DNA from: Lobulomyces angularis
Lineage: Eukaryota; Chytridiomycota; Chytridiomycetes; Lobulomycetales; Lobulomycetaceae
DNA length: 64,000 nucleotides
NCBI GenBank assembly: GCA_027604685.1
Contig: JADHYX010000048.1
Span: 1-64,000, forward strand
Direction: 5' to 3'
Position numbers and translations under genes: made by a program. Below, one piece after another: positions 37,301-48,317 of the stretch. The stretch's first letter is position 1. Each line of letters starts with the position of its first letter. The notes under the pieces are model-generated. The model worked only from the letters and a program-made list of their open reading frames with translations, did not search any database and was not told where the DNA came from.

Positions 37301-39043
37301 TCCGCTGAAGAAAGAAAAGTTGTAGAGGGGAAGAAAAATGTCAAGGATAAGACTGTTGAGATGAAGTTTGTTGAAGGAAATCAACAATCTCCGCAATCCA
37401 TACCATATCAACAAATTTCTCAAATAGTTCAGAATCAAAAGCAACTTCCTCAGATGCAAAACACATCAATGCTACAACAAAATGTTCAAACCCAGCTTAA
37501 AAAACCTGTCATTGGAACTACACCTTTAATACCCTGTGACGATTTCAATAAGCAAGATATTTTACACAGTTTTAATTCCAGTCTAAGTAGTAATTCGAAT
37601 AGCGCCACATTACCTACTTCTAATCCCTGCTCTGCTCCTACTTTGCCTCCTCAACCTATTGTCGCTAACCAAATACCACAGCAAAAAAATTCTCCATTTA
37701 ATTGCTCTTTACCTTCTAATATACCAGCACTACCATTATATCAGCAGCAACAACAAACGCAGCAGCATCATAGGAGGACCTCTCCAAAAATTGTTAGCAC
37801 AACTTCATTAATGCTAAGTCATTCGGAGAATAGAACATCACCTTTATCTCATACATCTACAATAATTTCACCACAACAGCCATTTAAATATCAACCTATT
37901 ACCAGTACACAACAGCCACAATTTAAAATGCATCAAGATTTGTCGTCGGCCGTTTCTGGGCAGCCTTCACGTCCTATAAGCGGTCATTTGCCTCAGCCGT
38001 TCAATCAAACGTCTCATATTCAATCACAGCAATCTAGCATGCATCCATCTAGGCATCCGCAAAATTCATCACCAAAATTCAGTAATAATAGCAGAAGGGC
38101 ATCACAAATTTATCAACAGCCAGTTTTACAGCAGCAAAACTCTATAAACAAAAGGTTATCAACCCCTTCGGTTAATAATGTTACTTCTCATCCATCGTCA
38201 TTTCCTCAGTATGTGTCTGTGAATCAAGGTAGCTCTGTTGCACCTGAGCATCATGAATATTTTCCATCACCTCAACCATCACGCCAATTAAAGTATCAAA
38301 CTGGTGGTGATGTTACCGAACAGCACCACGTTCAAGCACCATCAGTTTATGTTCCAAATACGCACATAAGAAAAGCTAGTTTTGATAATAAGTTAAGACA
38401 TGGCAGTATTAGTATAATTCCAAACAGCCCTGATGGAGGAGGGCGAAGAAACTCCGCAGTTGATCAATCCCGACTTCTAGATCCGAATAGGAGAGAAGAG
38501 TACCATAATAATCAATCCCGAAGCATGCAGTCTCAGCAAATGCAAAATCAAATGGTTCATTCATCATCCAATTTGAATAGAAGAAATAGTTTTCAGAATA
38601 ATGAGCCAATGAGGAATTTGACAGTGCCACCCACCTCATCCTCACCATTTCAACACTACGGGTCTGGTGCTTCATCTCATCTAATGCCGCAATTACCACT
38701 GCAGCAACATAATTCACAAAAGCAGTATCATCAAGAGCAGTACCAAAGTACCTTGAACTCATATTCCACGTATGGTAGTAATGACAACAGATCAAACACT
38801 CCACCAGGTTTAAAAAGTGTAGCGCAAGGAGGACAGCATTTATTGAAACAACCAGTTAATGCTAAAAATAACGAGTATCGTAGCGTTGTTCATATTCCAA
38901 TTAATTCCAATATCACTAGTAGTAGTGTTACAACTGTTGTTAAAGAATCCGTCAAAAGAGATTCTCCTTATTGGAGTATAGTACTTTCTAATGACCTTAG
39001 TAATCGTAGCGAAGTTGATGGGAAAAAAAGAAAGATTTTGTAA
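34327..39043 (+). CDS. CEG1: mRNA capping enzyme guanylyltransferase with a very long disordered C-terminal extension
   Basis: Nuclear enzyme that transfers GMP from GTP to the 5' diphosphate end of nascent mRNA. The nucleotidyltransferase motifs occur in order: EKSDGLRYLM (motif I, covalent Lys), ILDGELVVD (III), LRYLVFDLISVGG (IIIa), DGLIFTPV (IV), LMKWKPAELNTIDFKI (V) and GGWKFLRFRDDKDTAN (VI), so the fungal Ceg1-type domain is complete in roughly 430 residues over nine short exons. Unlike yeast Ceg1 (about 460 residues), the frame continues without a stop for some 950 more residues. First comes a Ser/Glu-rich acidic region ending in a lysine block (KKKKIKKEKNKAKK). After the intron that removes 37197-37238 comes a Gln/Ser/Pro-rich region with multiple KxSF/RRNS-like Ser sites, ending in VDGKKRKIL, a nuclear signal. 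No triphosphatase domain is seen. Confidence 0.88.
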
Positions 39044-39783
39044 GGAGTCAAATTACTAGCAAAATAAAACTAATTTGGTTTTTTTTTTAATTTGTAATAT
39101 ATTTTAATTATTTAATGTATTTTATTGATTTAAGGTGACTTAATATTTATATTTTTTTAATAATTGCTATTTCTTATTTTAATTAATCTGCTTAGTTTAG
39201 TAAATATCACATTAATTCATATAGTGAGTTCTTACATTGAATACCTTAATTATATTTATTGAATAATTTTAATTAAAGAATTGGTTGGTAGAACTTCAAA
39301 AACAATAAGCAAAAAGTTTCAAGAAACCACAGTTCAAACTGAAAGTGACTCTGATACACTGTTCGCATAAAATCCAGATACATTTACTTGTTTCATAATA
39401 AAGCAGTGAAGTTAACAATTTACATTCGTTACGTGGAAGTTTTTGCCAATTAAGTAAAAAATAGTTTTGTTAAAGGAAGCCAAGATTTGAAGAATGTATT
39501 AATTAAAAAAAAACTGGTATCTGCTTTAGTTGACAAACCAGTTTTTCATTTAAGTTAGAACAGTTAATTCAACAAATATATTTTTTATGTTTCTTATCAG
39601 CTGAAATAAGGAAATATAGAAAGATTCAAAATTAACATTTCAATTAAATTAATTTAATGTTTTTTAATGCATTGTTGATAGCTAAAAATTAAGCTTGTAA
39701 TTTTTAATTTTTTTCAAGATCTAAATTTTTAAATTTATTAATATTACGCTGTAACTTATCAAAATAACGATATACATATAAGT
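39044..39783. other. Intergenic DNA / possible 5' leader of SEC24
   Basis: 740 bp of AT-rich DNA between capping enzyme and SEC24, on the same strand. No ORF of coding character. An untranslated first exon for SEC24 is possible but not demonstrable. Confidence 0.4.
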
Positions 39784-42700
39784 ATGCAAAATCAACCTCA
39801 AAATAAACAGCAGCAACAGCAGCAACAGCAGCAGCAACAGCAGCAGCAACAGCAGCAGCAACAGCTCCATAATTATCAAGGTTCTCAAAGGCCACCACAA
39901 CAGTTTACCCAACAAGTATGCATTTTTTTTTTTTGTATAAACTTTCCCTCGATCTTTTCATCTCCTGTATCAACATTTATTATCCAATATCTAAGATCTT
40001 TTTGATTTTTAATTTTTTTTCTGTTCTCCATCTCTATCTCTAATTCATGACAAGACGCGTTTCAGGTTCTATTTTTTTTATTATCATTATAAGACATCAA
40101 TAAGCATTTTAATGCTTTCCTTTCTAAATTATTCGTATTAAAATTTACAATTTTTTTTTTTTTTTTTTTTTGTACATTTTTTTATATACATTAATTTACA
40201 TAGAGTTACACTGCTGATCCTCAACAATTAAGCCAAACTCGACCCCAACAACCTAATCAATTTAATCAACCTACATTAAGACCTAATTCTTCGAATGCGG
40301 GACCTCAACCTCAATTTAATAGACTTGATGGACAGAACATTCCAGGTGTTCCGCAACAGTCATTTTCGAGGCCGCTTTCTGTGCAAACTTCGAATAGTAA
40401 TCAACAATATCAACCACAAAATAGGCCAGAAAGTCAGCAGTCCCATTACAGTCAACAGTCGAATACTGGTTCTCAATCCACCAGTACAAGTCAATTTAAC
40501 ACTCAACCAATTTTTCAACATACAACAGGAGCGTCGCAAGTGAAAACTCCTCTTGTTGCTAATCCTTCTCAACAACCACAACCTGGTGTTCCGCAGCTTA
40601 GTGCAAAACAAGGATTACAAACATCGCAGTTTTCCCAGCCTGGTTCTTTCCAATATTCTCAGCAACCAGGTAATCAATATGAGCGGCCGTTGGTACCAAA
40701 CCAGTTCAATCACCCTGCTAGACCGATCCACACACCTGCTGGTGTACCTCACAGTACTCCAGCTGCTGGGAACATACAATTTAGTCAACCTCAAACTAGC
40801 CTTTCATCAAATTTAGGTGGCCCACAACATCAACCTGCGGGAGTTCCCCAGTATACTCAATCGCCAGCGACATCGCAATTTGCTACTACTCCAAGTGTTA
40901 CTCAGTTTCGACCAGCAAGCACTCCTCAGTTTAACCAACCAGGTGTTTCTCAGTTTAATCAACCAGGTGTTTCTCAGTTTAATCAACCAGGTGTTTCTCA
41001 GTTTAATCAACCGGGTGGTTCTCAATTTAATCAACCAGGTGTTCCTCAGTTTAATCAACCAGGTGTTTCTCAGTTTAATCAACCAGGTGTTCCTCAGGTT
41101 AATCAACCAGGCGTTCCTCAATTTAATCAACCTGGTGTTCCTCAGTTTAATCAACCACAAACTTCACAATTCAATCAACCTCCTGTTCCCCAGTTTAATC
41201 AACCTCCAGTTCCACAATTTAATCAACCTCCCGTGCCACAGTTTGGTCAACCTGGAGTGCAGAGTCCAGGCGTTAGCAACCTAACCAATCAATTTCAAAA
41301 TTTAGGAGTCACTCAGCAAGGTTTCCAAGCAGGTGGTTATCAAACTCAGAGTGGAGAGGTATTATTGTAATGTTAAGTTTTTTTTAATAGTTTTAATTTA
41401 TTAGGGATATTCACAGGTATTATATTTAAAAACTGTGAGCGTTTGATTGAAGACCAACGCTTATGATTTTGCATTATTTTTATTAATTCTATTTATTTTT
41501 TTTTTTCAAAATAGCCACAGCTACAGAAAATTTTTAACATGCTATCTGGTCCTCCTCCAACTTGGGATATGTATTCTCAACCTCAAAGAAATTGGATGCC
41601 CGGGGAGGTAAAAACCAATATTAATTTTTTCCGTAGAATTTTACAACATGTTAGAAATCTGTGTCAGGGTCACCAGCATCAAACAGCAACCCCACTTATA
41701 AAAGTTGTACAATAAATGCAGTCCCATCCAATTTGGCCTTATTAAATAAATCAAAATTACCTTTTGCGTTGGTTATATCACCATATAAAATGCTCCTTGA
41801 GCAAGAGGTTTTATACTAATGTAAAATTAATTTTTGATTTTTTAGGAACCCGTGCCTGTTATTAATCCAGAGTCAATAGTTAGATGTCGCCGGTGCAGAA
41901 CTTATATTAATCCGTGGATTCAATTTGTGGATCAAGGGACTCGATGGAAATGCAACCTTTGCTATTTGCCCAATGAAGGTATTATTATTAGATTACTACC
42001 AAAAAATGGAAATATTTTAGTTCCTAGTTTCTTTTGTTGGGATGAGCAAAATAATTCTACAAACCCATTGTTAAGGCCAGAATTGACACACGGTGTTGTA
42101 GAATTTATTGCCCCTCAAGAATATATGGTAAGACCTCCACAACCAGTGGTATTACTATTTATCATTGATGTGAGCTGTAATGCTGTCAAATCCGGTATGT
42201 TGGCAATTGCTACCAGAACAATTTTAGACACTTTGGATAAAATACCAAATGCAGATAATAGGACAAAAGTTGCATTTATAACAGTTGACAGCAGTATTCA
42301 TTTTTATAATTTAAACGTAAGTTCACTGAAAAAATCTTGAAATTAAATTATATCGCAGGCGTCTCAAAATGAACCGCAAATGCTAGTAGTAAGTGATTTA
42401 GAAGGTGAGCCATACTTGCCATGCCCAGAAGACCTTTTAGTGTCATTGACTGAATCAAGATCAATTATTGAAAATTTACTGGAAAGGTTAGGAGGTGACA
42501 TGTTCAAAAATACAACAAACAGTGGAAATTGTTTAGGTCGCGCGCTACACTTTGGTTTTAAAATGATTGTAAAAAAAATGTTGGTACGAATTGCTAAAAT
42601 CTTTTTTTTAGAACTCCATCGGAGGAAAAATTATTATACTTCAAAATACATTACCAAATGTCGAAGATGGATCCTTGAAAGCTAGGGAGGATCCAAAATT

Positions 42701-44399
42701 ATTAGGAACTCCTAAAGTAAGCTGAAAGTTCTTTCTTAATATTTAAATAAATTATAGGAAGTGCAACTTTTGAACCCTGCTTCACAATTTTATAAATCTC
42801 TTGCCGTGGATTGTTCAAGGTCCCAAGTCTGTATTGACATATTTTTATTCAATAGCCAGTATGCTGATGTCGCAACTTTGAGTAATTTAGTTCATTATTA
42901 TCTACTCTAATTAATTAAAGGTGGTTGTGCAAAATACACTGGTGGGTCTGTATTTTATTATCCTAACTTCAATGCAGAGCGTACCGAAGATACACTAAAA
43001 TTTTCAAACGAGTTTTCCCATTTCTTGGGGAAGCCAATTGGATTAGAAGCAGTTTTGCGAGTTAGAGCTTCAAGAGGTATAATTGTATTTTTTTATGTTT
43101 TTTTAATACAACAACAAAATGAAGGAATACAAATGAGTAGTTATCATGGAAACTTTTTTCTTAGATCAACTGATTTACTGCAGTTACCTAATGTTAATCC
43201 AGATAACAGTTATACAATTGAGATGACTATTGATGAAAATTTGACGGGAACCGTTGCCTGCTTTCAGACTGCATTGCTTCATACCAGCTCTTCTGGTAAT
43301 GTATACAATAAGTGTTTTTTTTATTGAGTTATATTTAATGTAGGTGAGCGCCGAATTAGAGTGCTTACACTTGCACTTCCTATTACCAGTAATATTCAAG
43401 ACGTTTTCTCCTCTGCAGATGCGCGAACAATTACAACGTTATTAACTAAAAAAGGTGAGAATATATTTTCCAGTATCTTTTATTATTATTGTATCAGCCG
43501 TTGAAAGAGCCTTGACGTCAAAAATTGAAGACGCCAGAGAGGCTGTTTTATTTAAGTTGATTGAAATCATTAGTGCTTATAAAAGCAACTGCACATCATC
43601 TGGTCAATCTATGCAACTTTTAGTACCAGAGAATTTAAAACTACTACCCATTTTAACTTTAGGACTGTTGAAGTCGGTACGAAATTTAAATTTTACAAAG
43701 ATTTTTTATTTTTTTTCCTACAGATGGCTTTTAGAGACACAAACATTATTCCAAGTGATATGCGATCATATGTTATGTCCACCTTCTACGTCACTTCAGT
43801 CGATACCAATACCTGCCAGGTTCACCCAAGATTTTGGTCGGTTCAAAATTTGCATCCAAATGTTAGTAATATTTTTTTTTTTCACATGATTCATTTCTTT
43901 AAAACAAGGTCGGACTTCCAGGAGAAGATGGTTCAATTGTATTTCCGCCACTGCTGAATTTGAGTAGTGAAAAGTTAGAAAGGGTTGGCATTTATTTACT
44001 TGATACCGGTTTTGAAATATTTTTATGGGTTGGCAAGGGAGTTTTTCCAGAACAATGCAATTTACTTTTTGGAAGAAATTACGAAGCTTTACCATCCGGA
44101 AAGGTTCAAAATATTTTGTAGCATTTGAGTTTATGATTTCTTTTTAGTTTACTTTGCCTGTTCTTGAAAATGAATTTAATTCAAAAGTTAACACACTAAT
44201 AGAAAAAATTCGTCAGCTAAGAACAACGACAAGCTCTGTTTTTCCGCATTTATACATAGTGAAAGAAGATGGAGATGGGGGCTTAAGACAATGGTTTTTG
44301 AGTTATCTTGTAGAAGATAGACAAAGTGAAACTTTAGTTTCGTATCCTCAATTTATGCAACAATTAAAGGTTGAGCTAGCTGGAGTTTCTGCTGGTTAA
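39784..44399 (+). CDS. SEC24: COPII coat protein Sec24
   Basis: Cargo-selecting subunit of the COPII inner coat; with Sec23 it binds Sar1-GTP and ER exit signals. It begins with a polyglutamine tract and a long Q/P/N-rich leader containing tandem octapeptides. The core shows [53 protein letters not shown], the zinc finger [16 protein letters not shown]...WKCNLC (four Cys), the trunk [17 protein letters not shown], then [18 protein letters not shown], the beta-barrel/helical region and a C-terminal gelsolin-like fold ([18 protein letters not shown]). It ends [11 protein letters not shown]. About 15 short introns, plus a longer first intron (39916-40202) full of T-runs, and a candidate 12-nt microexon at 41405-41416. 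The exon joins [10 protein letters not shown] and [13 protein letters not shown] restore the expected Sec24 sequence. Confidence 0.95.
39808..39864 (+). repeat. CAG/CAA trinucleotide repeat coding for polyglutamine
   Basis: Nineteen consecutive Gln codons, CAG with CAA interruptions, in the first exon of SEC24. The antisense frames read as poly-Leu or poly-Ala and are shadows. Confidence 0.97.
40927..41262 (+). repeat. 24-bp tandem repeat (14 units) in SEC24 leader
   Basis: Fourteen consecutive 8-residue units of consensus QFNQPGV(S/P). Units 1-9 are near-identical, and the last five drift to [16 protein letters not shown] and QFGQPGVQ. The perfect 24-nt period and the gradient of divergence point to recent expansion at the 5' side. 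Confidence 0.96.
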
Positions 44400-44679
44400 A
44401 TGTTGTATTCTACCTTTGCGGTTTTAATAAGAATTTTTTCGTTATTTTTATTGAATTATATGATTTTTTTTTCTTTTTCAAGTTGGTTTAAAGAATGATG
44501 TTTAATTTAATATTTTATAATTTAAGACTTTACTAAACATTATTTACATTGTCATACTTTTTTTATAATCAAGCTAGTGAACTAATGGTTTAGAACTTAT
44601 CCAGAAAAACTTAATTTTCACAAAAATGAATATTTAATAAATATATCACAAAACTCTAAATTTTGATGCCAGGAAATTT

Positions 44680-47600
44680 TTAATTAAAAGGAACATTAGG
44701 AAGGGGTCTTCTATTATTTAAATTTCCCTTTTCATTGTTAACAATATGAGATTCAATTATTGATGAAGCTAGATTGACACATTTTATGTTGTCACTTTTG
44801 AACGTTTCCAAGTTATTTTTTTCGCATGTTATTGTTTCAATTTCAGCTAATAAATCTTCTTTTAATTTTTTTAAAACATCTAATTCGTGGTTAATGTTAG
44901 TGTATTCCAGGTCTGAAGTTTCTTTTTTTTCATTACAATTTTTCCATATTGCAAAGTCTAATAGTTTACAATCTAGTTTTTCTATGAGCTTCAATAAATT
45001 GGCCAAATTAACATCCCAAGTATCCAATTTTGAAAACTTTTCATTAATAAAATCTCTTAGCGGTTTTACCAAATTATTGGTTTCTTGCATCGCACAGAAA
45101 TTATTGCAGTTTTTATTTAAGGATGTTGAAGAGCTGGAGTTCACCAACGATGTGGAAGAAGACGATTTCAATAAATTACTTTCTTTAACATTTTCAAAAT
45201 TTGAAACTATCTTGTTTACTTTTTTTGAGTTTTTGTAAGTAAATGAGTTGGACGATTCGATCTGCTTAAAAAAAAGATCGGTTTCCCCACTGTCAATAAT
45301 ATTATCCTTTTCATTTTTAAAAATATCAGAATTTTCCAACAGCTTTAGCTTTTCCATCACAAAATTCAAGTTTCTTAAAATTAAATCTATATCCTTCACC
45401 AAATTATCCGGCATATTTTGGCAAATATTATCAAATCTAAGCGTTCTTTCACTAATATTATTTAAATTTGTCTTGATATCACTTAAATCTTGTTCCTTAA
45501 TAGTGGATCCAAAAATTTTTTCAATAAGCTCAAAGTTATTATCAAATTTTTTTTCATTTAAAGAAACGATCTTTAAAATTTTATCTAAATCATATTCAAG
45601 TTTTATTTTTATATCTTCTTCATCTTTTTTACCCTTTTGAAAAATATGGACAAAATCTTTAAAATTTTTCTCAAAATTTTTTACTATTTCCTGTTTGCTA
45701 GAAACAATACTGTTATTTAAATTCAAATCCTTTATTAAAATTTCGTTTTCACAAGACTTTTTTAGTACATTCTTCGTCAATTCTACTATTCTATTAAACC
45801 AGCCCTCGTTTAACACTTGATTAGCTTGAGTTTCTCTGAAACTTCTTGATAATCTGTTTTCTATTTCAGTTATGCCGTTTTTTAATTCAATTACTTCTTC
45901 ATTAACGGTACTTCCCAGTTTTTCAGAAGCCTTGTCATTAATATTAGAATTGTTATGAATTATCCAACGTAATTTTTCTTCTAATCCAAGCATTCTACCG
46001 TTACTTGATTCCCGCATTTGCTCAACAATATCTGTTAGCGCAAGCATCTTGTCGTTCATTGATAAGATTAAAGGGTTGCAACTGGTATTTGGAAGGCCAA
46101 CACTTGATTCAAAATTTGGTCTCGGATAGAGTTGCTGCATTTTTTCTGTTAACGAGGTATTATTACACTTACTGATTTCAACTTTTAATTGATCTACTTT
46201 ATTTTCCAGTTCTGCTTGTTTTTCCATTTGTTTTGTTAATAATTTTTCAATGGAAGTGGATTTTTGATTTTGAATATCAATTTTGTCATTCATTTGCTTT
46301 AGTAAATCAAACAAGTTTTCATCTTTATTTGAACTTTCGCCGATTTGAAGTGAAATATTGTCTAAAGAGTCTTGAGTTTGTTGAGTACCTTCTTCTACTA
46401 TAGAATGTAAAGATTCAATTGATTTGACAATATTTTTGCTTTGTTTTTGTTCAACACTGCTCTTAGTTTTATCTGTGTTGGAAAAAGAATCCTTAAATTT
46501 TTGAGTCATCAAATCCACCATTTTACACTGGGTTTTACTGACAAAATCAATAATCTAAGAATAGATAAGCATTAAACTTTTGAAGTCTAAGTTAACTCAC
46601 CTCAATGACATGGTCTAATTTCGGATAAAATATCTCTTCTGCAAATTTTGTTCTGTCAGCTACAAGAGCTTCCTTTAATGACATTGTGTCACAATCACGA
46701 TGTACACAACTAATAACAGATTTCAATTCTTGAATTAGAAAACTTTCAGTAACTAAATTGCCACTAGTAGTTTTTTGCATTACAAAGTCAGATTCTAATT
46801 TTTTTATTATTCCAAAAATTTTTTCTGTTAGATCAAGGACTTTACTACTGTTATCGATTTGATTGTTAGAAATTGGAGTCGTATTGTCTAACTTTAAGCT
46901 GTCATCAAATTTTTTATTAATTGCATTCAAGTTTTTTACTACGTCATTTTTCATTTCAAAAAGTGGGACGATGCTATCTTTTAAATGCAGAATAATGCTT
47001 TGGCCATCTTTAAACTCTTTAACTAGCCCCGTCAAATCTTCCTTATCGGCTGTTTTTTGTATTAATTGGTGAACCATTTTGGCAATTTTATTCGTTCGCA
47101 TTTCCATAGAATCTGTTAATTCTACTAAAGTCGTTTCAAGATTCGTAATATCTGTGGTATTGTTTTGATTGAGAGTCTCGATTTCCTTGGGAGTTGTAAA
47201 ATTGGAGGGTTCCGCTATTGCCAAATTTTCTTTTAACTTTATTAAGAACGAATCCGATTTATATTCCATGACTTCTGCTAATTTGGACAGTGCCAAATCC
47301 AACTTTTGGTCTAATATGCGACCAACTCCCTCTGCAGCACATGCTATTTGCTTTTCAGCTTCAATAACGTGATTGGTATTTTTTGTTTTAATAATTTTTT
47401 TTTCTTCTTCACTACTAGAGATGTCAGTAGGTAATGGATTTATTAACATGTTAAGCGTTTTAACCCAACATGAACTGTCTTCCAATTGTTCTGTTCTAAA
47501 ATTATATTCTAGACCATTAAAAGAAAGGGTAAATTGGTAGTTGCTGGGACCACATTCTTTTACTGCTTGAATTTCAAGACATTGTTTAAGAAAAATGACC

Positions 47601-48191
47601 TTAAATGGTTTTGATTCCTAAATACAAAAAAATAGTCAAATGCATTAAACAAGTGATAATGCTATACCAAGTCGTCCAAGTAGAGCTGAAAAATAGCTTC
47701 ATTTTGATGGTGCGTAGATATGGCGTAATACTCTCTCCAAGTAGTAGAAACTGCGTTATATTCCAGCCAGCCCTCCCTGGATATCTTAAGAAAACGATTA
47801 GCGCATTCAGGCTAGTGTTAATTATACGTACATCTGCGGGATGTGGTTTGATAAACTCATTTGTTACAATCACTGGATTAACGTACGAAGGTGGAACATA
47901 AGAAAAAGTAGAAGTAGGTGACTTGTAAGTATAATTTTCGTATTGGTCATCAAAAATTGAAGAGTGAATTTGGTTAAAATCAAAAGAATCTTGAAACATC
48001 GAATGATTTTCATTTATCTTAAGTTTTGGAGTATCAGTTTCGGCTTCTTCATCCAACTCGAGATCGTATTTAATTGGTGAGAGTTGATGATGAAGTAAGG
48101 GGGCCTGTAATTGCTCCTTCTGAGAAGACGTTGGAGTTTTGCTTCGTTTAATTTGATTTGATTTCTGACTTAAATAAGAGGATAAACTCAT
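44680..48191 (-). CDS. PH-domain protein with long coiled-coil region
   Basis: Function not recognised. About 1120 residues. After a Ser/Glu-rich leader (MSLSSYLSQKSNQIKRSKTP) and an intron of 47 nt (within 47795-47841), a PH domain follows: REGWLEYNAVSTTWREYYAI, FQLYLDDLESKPFKVIFL, CGPSNYQFTLSFNGLEYNF, with the invariant Trp in SSCWVKTLN. This predicts phosphoinositide or protein binding. The remaining roughly 900 residues are almost all charged, heptad-like helix with little proline (for example VVKNLNAINKKFDDSLKL and LDVLKKLKEDLLAEIETI), giving a long coiled coil; the end is RRPLPNVPFN. A further intron lies between 46521 and 46592. It is convergent with SEC24 (280 bp apart) and divergent from CEP78 with only 126 bp between start codons. 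A scaffold at membrane or centrosome is a reasonable guess, nothing more. Confidence 0.78.
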
Positions 48192-48317
48192 TCCAGTGCT
48201 ATAGTGAAAAAAGGTTTTCTTAGGTCGGAGTTCAAAAAGAAAATTTTTTTAAAGTTAAATTTCAGCCATACTTTAAGTAATTTTTTTTTAAACCAGGCCC
48301 ATAACATAATATTGGAT
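48192..48317. promoter_or_regulatory. Short bidirectional promoter region
   Basis: Only 126 bp separate the ATG of the PH/coiled-coil gene (-) from the first in-frame ATG of the CEP78 gene (+), so both promoters and 5' leaders must share or overlap this segment. No other in-frame ATG occurs in the CEP78 direction here. No specific factor site is claimed. Confidence 0.5.

Noticed and set aside
39704..39915. Poly-Leu / poly-Ala minus-strand open frames
   Set aside because: Antisense readings of the SEC24 CAG repeat.
44774..45640. Plus-strand open frames opposite the coiled-coil gene
   Set aside because: Shadows of the Lys/Asn/Glu-rich sense frame; Phe/Leu/Ser-rich composition is the antisense signature.
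47795..47841. Apparent frameshift in the PH domain of the coiled-coil gene, or a 20-nt ultra-short intron
   Set aside because: A 47-nt GTACGT...TTAAG intron restores the PH frame in the same phase and matches the normal intron size here; neither a frameshift nor a 20-nt intron is needed.
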